This document shows, one piece after another, positions 44,463-52,597 of a DNA stretch of 64,000 nt; the stretch's first letter is position 1, and each line of letters starts with the position of its first letter. A model generated the notes under the pieces. The model made no database searches. It worked only from the letters and a program-made list of their open reading frames with translations, and was not told the origin of the DNA. The stretch covers positions 92,879 through 156,878 of the forward strand of contig NZ_JAPIVK010000006.1 of assembly GCF_026183675.1 (NCBI RefSeq). The letters are read 5' to 3'. Origin of the DNA: Microbulbifer halophilus (GTDB lineage Bacteria; Pseudomonadota; Gammaproteobacteria; Pseudomonadales; Cellvibrionaceae). The translations under genes were made by a program, and so were the position numbers.

Positions 44463-47432
44463 TCAGAAGGCGTAGCGGGCACCCAGCTGCCAGCGCTCTC
44501 CACCCTGGTAGAGCCCCAGGAGCTGGCGATCATCGCGGCCGTGAACACGGATGTATTCATCGGTAACGTTGATCCCCTCCAGAAACACCTGCAGTCCTTC
44601 CAGTTGTGGCAGCTCATAGCTGAAATTCACATCAATCTGGCTGTAGGCCTCGGTGTACTGCGGATGGGCACCAGACGGAGTTTCTTCATGGCTGCGGGAG
44701 CTCAGGAACTCGTCGCGCCAGTTATAGGCAATACGGGCCTGGAAACCGTTCCTGTCATAGAAGCCCACCAGGTTGGCGGAATCGCTGAGACCAATCATGG
44801 ACTCCTGGTCCATCAGCAGGTAGGGGTCGTACTCCAGGTCCGAATCTACCGCCGTATAATTGGCCTGCACGCCGAAACCCGATTCGCCGAACATATGCTG
44901 CACCGCCAACTCCAGGCCGTCGATGGTGTTTTCCACATCACCATTCACCGGCTGGCTGATGAGGAACACCAGGTCGGGATCGGTTTCCGGATTGCCGCTG
45001 ATGCTAACCCCCTCAATTTCGCCGCCACTGCCGTATTCCACGTCAACGTAGGGATTGTCGGCGTGATTCTCGGCAATATACTGGCGAATAGTGCCAAAGG
45101 TATCGTGACCGGCGGCCCGGGCTTCCTCTACCAGCGGACCTTTCGCCGGGTTGGGGATGTTGAATACGGTTTTTTCCGTTATGCCGCTGCTGATGAAGTT
45201 GGACACTTCCTTGCGGAACAGGCCCGCAGAGGCATAGCTGCTGTCGCCGTAATACCACTCCAGGGACAGATCGTAATTGAGGGACTCGAAGGGTTTCAGC
45301 CCCGGGTTACCGGCGCTGCCGCCGCCGAGACCGGCATTCGCCACAGTACCCACAGAGGTGCCACCCTGGATGTCGCCGTATCCCGGCCGGGAGATGGCCT
45401 CGCTCACGGCGGCACGTGCCACCAGGTCATCCTTCAGGTCCATACTGAACGCCAGGCTCGGCAGCACGTAACTGTAGTCACCGGTTTCGGTCAAGTATTC
45501 CCGCTCGCCACTGCTCTGCAGGATAACTTCGTTGTCGGATGGCCAATATGCGCCATTATAGGCCGGTACCACCGAGGTGGATTCCACTTCGGTCTCCTCG
45601 TAGCGAAGGCCGGCATTCAGCTGATAGGGCATACCGCTGAGCTCGGAGCGGAAGTTGTACTGAACGTAAACGGCGTTGGAAGTTTCCTCCGTGGTACGGT
45701 CGGTTTCGGCGCCCCAGTCGGTGGAGGCACAGAATGCGGTACCGCAATCCCCCATACGGGTGGCATTAGCAATGTCGCCAGGATCTTCGCCGTACAACTC
45801 CTCCGCGGTTGCGCGCACCTCCTCGAAGTTCCAGGCGTAATAAGTATCCATGGCCTCCAGGCCACCGAGCTCGGAGAAATCCCCCCAAGACATATCAAAC
45901 TGACTGGAAATGCTCTTGGGCGTAAACAGATCATCCGGCAGATCTTCTGGACTGCCCACACCACCCCAGGCGTTACGCATTACATTCACTGACTGGGAGG
46001 TATTGCTCACTTCCTGGCGAGAGATACCGAAATCGATATCGCTGGATTCGTTCAGCTCAAAGTTACCGCTGAAGCGGAACTGATCAATCTCGGAATGATC
46101 CTTGCTATTGGTGAGAGCAGAACCAGTCAGCAGAATATCCGAGGCATTGATGCCATCGTCAGTATCGACATAAATGGCCGGCAGATCTTTGGTGTAGTCC
46201 ACGCTGCTACCGTTGCGCACCATGGCCGCGAGGCTCATGGTGCCACTCGTCCCCCAGGGACTGTCCGGACGGCGCTCTGCCTCGGAGTGCTGGCCATCAA
46301 ACTCCAAACTCAGGCGGTCGTTGACTTGCCAGTCCAGGTTGATACCCGCCATATCGCCTTCGAATACCTCTGCAGTGCTGCCGCCACCCATGGCCACATC
46401 ACCGCCTGTGCCGAATTCGGAATAGATCAACGGCGAGGAAATGGGGCCATCGGTCCATACACCCTGCTGGTCACCCGCCCAACTGTGGTAGACAGAGATA
46501 TCATTGAACTGCTTGGCAATTTCGTTCTGGTAGTAGTTGTAATCCACGGTCGCCGTGAGGTCGTCTGTCGGCGCCCACTGCAGCACCAGTTGGCCGTTGG
46601 TCCGCTTACGCTGCTGCTCCTCAAACTTGTAGACGGCGCTGCGGGCAATAGAGTAAGTGTCTCCTTCCCCGGGGCGATTGACCTGATTCTCCTCTGGAAG
46701 ACCATCCGGACTGTCGTAACTGCTCCAGCCGGGCGTGGTGGATTGCGCACTGCCACTCTCGCGCTCCTGCACACTGCCGGCGATGACCACACCGAATTCG
46801 CCATCGGCAAAGGTGTCGGAGTAGAAACCGCTGTATTCCGGCGTGATGCTGGCATCGTCGGAAGACTCATCCATCACGCCCTTAGCGGAAAAGCGGATGG
46901 TCCGCTCCGGCGTTTCCAGTGGACGCGCAGTCAGCAGATTGATGGTGGCGCCCATACCACCGGACGGCAGGGTCGCATCGCTGGTCTTGGCCACCTCCAC
47001 GCCGGTGACCATATCGGAGGCGATATTCTGGAAGTCGAAGGAGCGGCCGCCGGTGGTGCGGGCCAGTTGGCGGCCATTCAGGGTCACCAGGTTGAAGTCC
47101 GGCCCCAGGCCACGCACCGTGACCTTGCTGCCCTCGCCGTTCACACGGTCGATGGACACACCGGAGATACGCTGCATGGACTCCGCCAGGTTGGTATCGG
47201 GGAACTTGCCGATGTCTTCGGCGGAAATGGCGTCAACCACGCCACTGGAGTCGCGCTTGATATCCATGGATCTCTGGAGACTGCCACGGATACCCAGGAC
47301 CACAACTTCTTCGAGATTGTTGGATGAACTTACATCAGATTCGGTCTGCGCCAGGGCTGCGCCACTGAGGCCAGTCAGGGCGGCGATTGCCGCCGCCATG
47401 GATTTCTTTCTGAATCCAGCTTGCTTGCTCAT
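44463..47432 (-). CDS. TonB-dependent receptor of the beta-glucan/halogenase cluster
   Basis: The 989-residue receptor has a signal peptide (ending GAALAQ) and a TonB-box-like segment (LEEVVVLGIRGSLQRS). The plug domain contains AEDIGKFPDTNLAESMQRISGVSIDRVNGEG and VTLNGRQLA. A long barrel ends in Phe (WQLGARYAF). The plug form is that of the carbohydrate-type receptors of Xanthomonas and Caulobacter. It lies just upstream of SapC, cupin and halogenase genes and about 4 kb from the dihaem and laminarinase genes, so uptake of laminari-oligosaccharides is the leading guess. A different ligand processed by the halogenase group is possible. Confidence 0.92.
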   Translation of the reverse strand: MSKQAGFRKKSMAAAIAALTGLSGAALAQTESDVSSSNNLEEVVVLGIRGSLQRSMDIKRDSSGVVDAISAEDIGKFPDTNLAESMQRISGVSIDRVNGEGSKVTVRGLGPDFNLVTLNGRQLARTTGGRSFDFQNIASDMVTGVEVAKTSDATLPSGGMGATINLLTARPLETPERTIRFSAKGVMDESSDDASITPEYSGFYSDTFADGEFGVVIAGSVQERESGSAQSTTPGWSSYDSPDGLPEENQVNRPGEGDTYSIARSAVYKFEEQQRKRTNGQLVLQWAPTDDLTATVDYNYYQNEIAKQFNDISVYHSWAGDQQGVWTDGPISSPLIYSEFGTGGDVAMGGGSTAEVFEGDMAGINLDWQVNDRLSLEFDGQHSEAERRPDSPWGTSGTMSLAAMVRNGSSVDYTKDLPAIYVDTDDGINASDILLTGSALTNSKDHSEIDQFRFSGNFELNESSDIDFGISRQEVSNTSQSVNVMRNAWGGVGSPEDLPDDLFTPKSISSQFDMSWGDFSELGGLEAMDTYYAWNFEEVRATAEELYGEDPGDIANATRMGDCGTAFCASTDWGAETDRTTEETSNAVYVQYNFRSELSGMPYQLNAGLRYEETEVESTSVVPAYNGAYWPSDNEVILQSSGEREYLTETGDYSYVLPSLAFSMDLKDDLVARAAVSEAISRPGYGDIQGGTSVGTVANAGLGGGSAGNPGLKPFESLNYDLSLEWYYGDSSYASAGLFRKEVSNFISSGITEKTVFNIPNPAKGPLVEEARAAGHDTFGTIRQYIAENHADNPYVDVEYGSGGEIEGVSISGNPETDPDLVFLISQPVNGDVENTIDGLELAVQHMFGESGFGVQANYTAVDSDLEYDPYLLMDQESMIGLSDSANLVGFYDRNGFQARIAYNWRDEFLSSRSHEETPSGAHPQYTEAYSQIDVNFSYELPQLEGLQVFLEGINVTDEYIRVHGRDDRQLLGLYQGGERWQLGARYAF

Positions 47433-47938
47433 GGAGTTCTCTCCCCATCGTCACGTCGTTATTTTTTATGCGTCTACGTACGTCAGATGACGGCTATCCG
47501 ATTATCCGATGAAGATGGATGCGGGCTGCGCAGGATAGCGCTATCTGGCGCCAGGCTATACTCCGTTTCGCGACCGCGCAGTGTCGTCCCAGTTTCAAGT
47601 TGGGGCTAAAGATGAACTATCCCACCTTGCCCACCACAAAGCGGGAACCAACAAATCCTTATAAATCAATCACCTACAAAAAGTGGGACGCCGTGAGAGA
47701 AAGTCAGGTAAGACTTTGTTCCGGCCTGCCGGCAGCCGCCTCATTTCCGGAACCCCGCCATTCCCGACCGGCAGACTGGACGGTCATAAAAGCATCGATA
47801 CACTCGCGAGCCTGCCGGGCTGTGGCGCGAGACCAGCCCCGCGAGCAGCGGTTGCTTGCTCCGCGGCGGCGCACTCTCCGCGATAAAGCAAAACAATAGA
47901 AGACGCGCCATGGTGGAAAAACCCCAGTACCCGGGATC
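47433..47938. other. Intergenic: TonB receptor promoter region with repeated motif
   Basis: No gene is seen. CGTCCCAGTTTCAAG (47585-47599), CCCACCTTGCCC (47621-47632), AAAGCGGGA and AAAAAGTGGGACG (47678-47690) repeat, in both orientations, the word found upstream of the GH3 and dihaem genes. These sites lie 150-260 bp upstream of the receptor start. Confidence 0.45.
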
Positions 47939-48396
47939 GACTGAAAGGCTACCGCTATGCGCTGCACAGAGGGGGCATTCCGGTAGACGAAACCCTGATC
48001 GAAGTGGGCAACCATGGCCTCCGCGATGCCGAGCGCGCCACCCGCAAACTGATGGAGCAACCGGACCGCCCCACCGCCATTTTCAACTTCAGCGACGAGA
48101 TGGCCATGAGCTGCCTCGCCGCCCTGCACAGCATGGGCTATCGCATCCCCGATGATATTTCGGTCATGGGTTTCGACGATATCCCCTACGCGGAATACTG
48201 CCACCCGGCACTGACCACTGTCTCCCAGCCGATGGCGGAGATCGGTATCGAGTGTATGGAGCTGCTGCCACAACTGAAAGGCAAAGAGATGGATGCCTGC
48301 AACAGGATTCTGCCGCACCGCCTGATGGTGCGGAACAGCACCGGCCCGACTCTGTCCGCTATGAGCCCGGCACTAGCGGGCCGCTCGCAAAGCTAG
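47911..48396 (+). pseudogene. LacI-family regulator, C-terminal remnant
   Basis: The frame reads NPSTRDRLKGYRYALHRGG, then TAIFNFSDEMAMSCLAALHS, ISVMGFDDIPYAEYCHPALT and LPHRLMVRNST. This is the second half of a LacI-type sugar-binding domain. The helix-turn-helix and first ~170 residues are missing, and nothing like them is found upstream, so it cannot bind DNA. Its last residues (LAGRSQS) are encoded by the start of the repeat at 48372, which suggests the 3' end was altered by insertion. It was probably once the regulator of the neighbouring beta-glucan/receptor genes. Confidence 0.75.
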
Positions 48397-48557
48397 TGGT
48401 CTATGCGGTAGATTCTGTAACACTATCTCTTCGCCACAGGCGCCGGTGCTGCGTTGAAAAAGCTTGAATTAGCGCTGCTATTCCAGCGCTTTCTCGCCTT
48501 GATCTGATCGCTTTGGCTGTGCTCCTTTGTTCGCGAACTTCCCGCACAGCACACTAG
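48372..48557. repeat. MITE-like element with ACTAG inverted ends
   Basis: The left end ACTAGCGGGCCGCTCGCAAAG is matched in inverted orientation by the right end GCGAACTTCCCGCACAGCACACTAG-like sequence (48533-48557), giving imperfect terminal inverted repeats. Internal AGCGCTGCTATTCCAGCGCT is another hairpin. Left-end copies recur at 573-606 and 63942-63975. It carries no ORF that I would trust. Confidence 0.6.
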
Positions 48558-48645
48558 ACAATATCTGATCCCCCTTGTCAGGAACCCTATGATTGGCAAA
48601 GGGAAAGGATGGCCCATTTGTCCCGGTGACAAGTGGGAATCCCTC

Positions 48646-48972
48646 TCAGTTGGGGTCCTTGGCGAGCTTTTTCAGGAAGACCTCGATTTCCCGCTCCACC
48701 TGCTTGTCGCCCTTGTCGCGGGCCACGTCCAGCCCGCGATTCAACACCTCCCTCGCGCGCTCCTTTTCATCCAATGCCATCAGGCTGCGCCCCAGCAGTT
48801 TCCAGGCCGCGGAGTGATCCGGCATCTGTTCCACGCAGGCCTGCAGGTGCTCGGCGGCCTCCGCGTGGGCCTTGTCATTGAACAGGGCGCTGCCGAGACC
48901 GAAACGCAACAGTGGTGAGTCCTTGCCCTGGCCCAGCTGTTCGCGCAGGCGCTGGATGATCGGATTGGTCAT
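48646..48972 (-). CDS. Small TPR protein
   Basis: The 108-residue protein contains about two and a half TPR helix pairs (LRFGLGSALFNDKAHAEAAE and AAWKLLGRSLMALDEKERAREV). It has no signal peptide, so it is cytoplasmic. It is divergent from the M20 amidohydrolase gene. Its partner is unknown. Composition matches its neighbours, and the frame is intact. Confidence 0.8.
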   Translation of the reverse strand: MTNPIIQRLREQLGQGKDSPLLRFGLGSALFNDKAHAEAAEHLQACVEQMPDHSAAWKLLGRSLMALDEKERAREVLNRGLDVARDKGDKQVEREIEVFLKKLAKDPN

Positions 48973-49036
48973 GTGGTACCTCAGTCAAGTCGCGTTAGAA
49001 TCGATCAACGATAATGAAAACACAAAGGAAACCGCC

Positions 49037-50335
49037 GTGAAAAAAATATTCCTGTCTTTCGCCATCGGCACAGCATTTCTGGGCAGCGGCCCGGCGCTGG
49101 CCGCCGATCCCGAACCGCTGCTCGAGCAAACCGGGGACAAGGTGATCGAGTGGCGCCGCCATATCCACCGGAACCCGGAGCTGGGCAACCGCGAGTTCGA
49201 GACCGCCAAATATATCCAGCAGCACCTGGAAGACCTGGGCATGGAAGTGGAGACCGGAGTCGCCCATACCGGCGTGGTGGCGCTGCTCAAGGGTGGCCGG
49301 CCCGGACCCACCGTGGCCCTGCGCGCGGATATGGACGCGCTGCCGGTCACCGAAGAGGTGGACCTGCCCTTCGCCTCCGAGGTCACCACCGAATACAACG
49401 GCGAGGAAGTGGGCGTAATGCACGCCTGCGGCCACGACACCCACGTCGCCATGCTGATGGGCGCGGCGGAAGTGCTGGCCGGTATGCGCGAGGAACTGAA
49501 CGGCAATGTATTGTTCGTGTTCCAGCCCGCCGAGGAGGGCGCACCGGACGGCGAGGAAGGCGGCGCCGAACTGATGCTGAAAGAGGGCCTTTTCAAAAAG
49601 TACAAGCCGGACGTGGCCTTCGGCCAGCATGTGACCTCCAACCTGCCGGTGGGCGTGATCGGCTACCGCTCCGGGCCGCTGATGGCCAGCTCGGATGAAT
49701 TCCGCATCACCGTCGACGGCCGCCAGACCCACGGCTCGCGCCCCTGGGGAGGCGTGGACCCGATCACCGCGGCGGCGCAGATCGTGACCGGCACCCAGGC
49801 CATCGTCAGCCGCCAGATCGATATCACCAAGGAGCCGGCGGTGGTGTCCTTCGGCGTGATCGAGGGCGGTGTGCGCAACAACATCATCCCGGACAACGTC
49901 TTTCTGAACGGCACCATCCGCAATTTCGATATGGACAACCGCGCGCAGATTTTCGACAAACTGAAAATCACCGCGGAGAACATCGCCGAGAGCAGCGGCG
50001 CCAAGGCCACGGTGCAGATTCTGGAGGGTTACCCGGTGACGGTGAATGATCCGCAACTGACCACCGAAGTACTGCCGACATTGCGCGAGGTGGCCGGCGA
50101 CAAACGCGTGCTCGAGGTGCCCAAGGTCACCGGCGCCGAGGATTTCTCCTTCTTCGCCCAGGAAGTACCGGGTTTCTACTATTTCCTCGGCGTGACCCCG
50201 GAAGGCGAGGACCCCGCCACGGCCGCCAGCAACCACTCGCCGCGTTTCTATGTCGACGAGAGCGCGCTGCAGGTGGGCACCGAGGCGATTACACGGCTGG
50301 CGCTGGACTATATGGCCAGTCACAAAGAGGACTGA
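49037..50335 (+). CDS. M20-family amidohydrolase, exported
   Basis: The GTG at 49037 is preferred: AAGGAA sits seven bases upstream and a signal peptide (KKIFLSFAIGTAFLGSGPALA) follows at once. The 432-residue enzyme shows RHIHRNPELGNREFET and the metal-binding ACGHDTHVAMLMGAA. FQPAEEG with catalytic Glu, the dimerisation-domain segment THGSRPWGGVDP and the late HSPRFYVDE His are also present. This is the aminoacylase/IAA-amino-acid-hydrolase-like (peptidase M20D) group, which removes acyl groups from N-acyl amino acids. Periplasmic location is inferred from the signal. The substrate is unknown. Confidence 0.92.
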   Translation: MKKIFLSFAIGTAFLGSGPALAADPEPLLEQTGDKVIEWRRHIHRNPELGNREFETAKYIQQHLEDLGMEVETGVAHTGVVALLKGGRPGPTVALRADMDALPVTEEVDLPFASEVTTEYNGEEVGVMHACGHDTHVAMLMGAAEVLAGMREELNGNVLFVFQPAEEGAPDGEEGGAELMLKEGLFKKYKPDVAFGQHVTSNLPVGVIGYRSGPLMASSDEFRITVDGRQTHGSRPWGGVDPITAAAQIVTGTQAIVSRQIDITKEPAVVSFGVIEGGVRNNIIPDNVFLNGTIRNFDMDNRAQIFDKLKITAENIAESSGAKATVQILEGYPVTVNDPQLTTEVLPTLREVAGDKRVLEVPKVTGAEDFSFFAQEVPGFYYFLGVTPEGEDPATAASNHSPRFYVDESALQVGTEAITRLALDYMASHKED

Positions 50336-50341
50336 TTCCAT

Positions 50342-50516
50342 ACTCAAGTTTCGGGGTTCGGGTCGGGGAGCCGGGTGACGCGGCCCTTGGCGGGACACGC
50401 TGCAAGTACGTCCCTGTAAGCTCTAATCGACATCCCTGTCTCATAAGGTCCCGCAAAGGGCCGCGCCACCCGGCTCTATGCCAATTTTCAAGGTTTCTCA
50501 ACTCCGAAACTTGAGT
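50342..50516. repeat. Complete copy of the palindromic MITE-like element
   Basis: Terminal inverted repeats ACTCAAGTTTCGGGGTT (50342-50358) and AACTCCGAAACTTGAGT (50500-50516) match at 16 of 17 positions. Second inverted arms start AGCCGGGTGACGCGGCCC and end GGGCCGCGCCACCCGGCT. The core ACACGCTGCAAGTACGTCCC is the inverse of the core in the 37321-37525 copy. The 175-bp length and lack of ORF suggest a non-autonomous mobile or REP-like element. Confidence 0.75.
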
Positions 50517-50700
50517 TCCATAGATGGTCTCCTCCCTTCTCCCACCGGGACAAATTTGCCGGGAACAAATTTGGACACCGAAGGCGCCGCGAAACCGTGA
50601 GCGCCAGGGATGGCGCGAGTCAGTGGGGCCGGGGAGAGGCGCGCGAAGGGCCCCGAGGCCTCGACGGCCCCATCGGTACACACGACGCCCCCTTCGGAAC

Positions 50701-50715
50701 TAGACGACCGGTCTA
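50701..50715. promoter_or_regulatory. NemR-type operator upstream of the TetR gene
   Basis: TAGACGACCGGTCTA, with the central palindrome GACCGGTC, lies 22 bases before the regulator's ATG. The identical sequence occurs at 51377-51391, before the curA-type gene, so the regulator probably controls both. Confidence 0.85.
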
Positions 50716-50736
50716 CTTGTTTATTAAACTGTCCCC

Positions 50737-51324
50737 ATGAAACGCGCCTACGACGACACCCGCCAACACCTGCTGGACACCGGTCACCGGATCATTGCCG
50801 GCAAGGGTTTCTACGGCGTGGGGTTGAGCGAGCTGCTGGGCAGTGCCGGCGTGCCCAGGGGCTCCTTCTACCACTATTTCAAATCCAAGGAACAGTTCGG
50901 CCAGGCATTGCTGGAGGAGTATTTCCGCAAGTACCTGGCCGAGGTGGATCAGCTGTTCACGCCCGGCGAGAAACCCGCCGCGCAGCAGTTGATGATCTAC
51001 TGGAAAGAGTGGCTGCGCCGCTACAACGAAGGCTGCGACGAGCAGAAATGCCTGGTGGTGAAGCTCAGCGCCGAGGTGGCGGACCTGTCCGAGCCGATGC
51101 GGCTGACCCTGCGCGACGGCACCCAGCGCATCGTCGAGCGGGTGGCCCGCTGTATCGAACTCGGGCGCAAGGACGGCTCCCTACCGACGACACTGGATCC
51201 ACAGCAGACAGCCACCATGCTCTACCAACTGTGGCTCGGCGCCAGCCTGCTGGCCAAGCTGCACCGCTCCAGCGAACCCATGGAGCAGGCGCTGCAGATC
51301 ACCCGCGCCACACTGGGAAGCTGA
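50737..51324 (+). CDS. nemR: TetR-family electrophile-sensing repressor NemR
   Basis: The 195-residue protein aligns by eye with E. coli NemR over its whole length: DTRQHLLDTGHRI, GVGLSELLGSAGVPRGSFYHYFKSKEQFG (helix-turn-helix, about 25-50) and CLVVKLSAEVADLSEPMR. C105 corresponds to the redox- and electrophile-sensing C106 of NemR, and K174 (ASLLAKLHRS) to its K175 partner. An extra Cys is at 100. It would release its operator when modified by reactive aldehydes, quinones or hypochlorite. Identical palindromes precede this gene and the next one, supporting autoregulation plus control of the curA/DJ-1 pair. Confidence 0.85.
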   Translation: MKRAYDDTRQHLLDTGHRIIAGKGFYGVGLSELLGSAGVPRGSFYHYFKSKEQFGQALLEEYFRKYLAEVDQLFTPGEKPAAQQLMIYWKEWLRRYNEGCDEQKCLVVKLSAEVADLSEPMRLTLRDGTQRIVERVARCIELGRKDGSLPTTLDPQQTATMLYQLWLGASLLAKLHRSSEPMEQALQITRATLGS

Positions 51325-51376
51325 TCCGGACAACAAAACCTGCCCGCCGCGTGCGGGTATTTTTTCGCGCACAGAT

Positions 51377-51391
51377 TAGACGACCGGTCTA
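51377..51391. promoter_or_regulatory. NemR-type operator upstream of curA
   Basis: TAGACGACCGGTCTA is identical to the site at 50701-50715. It sits in the gap between the regulator's stop and the reductase start (51472), so the reductase probably has its own regulated promoter. Confidence 0.85.
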
Positions 51392-51471
51392 GTAGAAATG
51401 CCCGCCACTACAATCTATTGGCGGCACTGCACTACAACTCAACCACACACTTCACTGCAGAGGACTGCACC

Positions 51472-52506
51472 ATGACCCAACCGGACAACAGCAACCGCCG
51501 CTTCGTACTGGCATCGCGCCCCGAGGGCGCACCGGCGGCGGACAACTTCCGCCTGGAGCAAACCGAGATCCCCCAGCCCGCCGACGGCGAGGTGCTGCTG
51601 CGCAGCGTCTACCTGTCGCTGGACCCTTACATGCGCGGCCGCATGAGCGATGCGCCTTCCTACGCCGAGCCGGTGGCCGTGGATGACGTGATGTGCGGCG
51701 CCACCGTCTGCCGCGTGGTGGAATCCCGCAATGAACACTTCGGCAAGGGCGACTGGGTACTGGCCTACACCGGCTGGCAGGACTACGCCGTCTCCGACGG
51801 CAGCGGCCTGATGAATCTCGGTCCGTCGCCGCAGAATCCCTCCTACGCCCTGGGCGTGCTGGGCATGCCCGGCTTCACCGCCTATATGGGCCTGCTGGAT
51901 ATCGGCGAACCGAAGGAGGGCGAAACCCTGGTGGTGGCCGCGGCCACCGGTCCGGTGGGCGCCACCGTGGGCCAGATCGCCAGGATCCGGGGCTGTCGCG
52001 CAGTGGGCGTGGCCGGCGGCGCGGAGAAATGCCGCTACGCGGTAGAGGAACTGGGCTTCGACGCCTGTATCGATCACTACGCCGACGACTTTGCCGAGCA
52101 GCTGGCCGCGGCCTGCCCGGACGGCATCGATATCTATTTCGAGAATGTCGGTGGCAAGGTGTTCGACGGCGTGCTGCCGCTGCTCAACACCTTCGCGCGC
52201 ATCCCGCTGTGCGGCCTGGTGTCCCAGTACAACGCCACCTCACTGCCGAAAGGGCCGGACCGCCTGGGCCTGCTGATGGGCCAGGCGCTGATCAAGCGGC
52301 TGAAAATCCAGGGCTTCATCATCTTCGACTACGAAAAACGCTTCGGCGAGTTTTTCCCGCAGATGTCCGACTGGGTCGCCGACGGCCAGATCAAATACCG
52401 CGAGGAAATCGTCGACGGGCTGGAAAACGCCCCGGAGGCCTTTATCGGTATGCTGGAGGGCAAGAACTTCGGCAAGCTGGTGATCCGCGTGGGCGACGAC
52501 GGCTGA
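51472..52506 (+). CDS. curA: NADP-dependent MDR-family oxidoreductase (CurA-like)
   Basis: The 344-residue zinc-free medium-chain reductase starts at the ATG at 51472, with AGAGGA upstream. It has the family start (RRFVLASRPEGAPAADNFRLEQ), SVYLSLDPYMRGRM, LGMPGFTAYMGLLDIG, and the NADP loop AATGPVGATVGQIARI. Length and pattern fit E. coli CurA (YncB) and related double-bond reductases acting on alpha,beta-unsaturated carbonyls. Control by NemR-type sites supports a role in reactive-carbonyl detoxification. It is followed after 91 bases by a DJ-1/PfpI gene in the same direction. Confidence 0.87.
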   Translation: MTQPDNSNRRFVLASRPEGAPAADNFRLEQTEIPQPADGEVLLRSVYLSLDPYMRGRMSDAPSYAEPVAVDDVMCGATVCRVVESRNEHFGKGDWVLAYTGWQDYAVSDGSGLMNLGPSPQNPSYALGVLGMPGFTAYMGLLDIGEPKEGETLVVAAATGPVGATVGQIARIRGCRAVGVAGGAEKCRYAVEELGFDACIDHYADDFAEQLAAACPDGIDIYFENVGGKVFDGVLPLLNTFARIPLCGLVSQYNATSLPKGPDRLGLLMGQALIKRLKIQGFIIFDYEKRFGEFFPQMSDWVADGQIKYREEIVDGLENAPEAFIGMLEGKNFGKLVIRVGDDG

Positions 52507-52597
52507 CTCGGGCACCGAGCCAAACCCCCCAAAAATGCCGCGGCCAACCTTGCGGTGGCTGCGGCCCCTGTCCCACCCATTTCAACAAGGAAACTGC

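Noticed and set aside
48423..48632. 69-codon minus-strand ORF in the gap before the small TPR gene
   Set aside because: It lies largely within the palindromic repeat at 48372-48557 and has no protein-like pattern, so it is probably spurious.
51439..52077. 212-codon minus-strand ORF opposite the curA-type gene
   Set aside because: Antisense to a well-conserved reductase and rich in Ala/Gly/His/Val as expected for a shadow frame.
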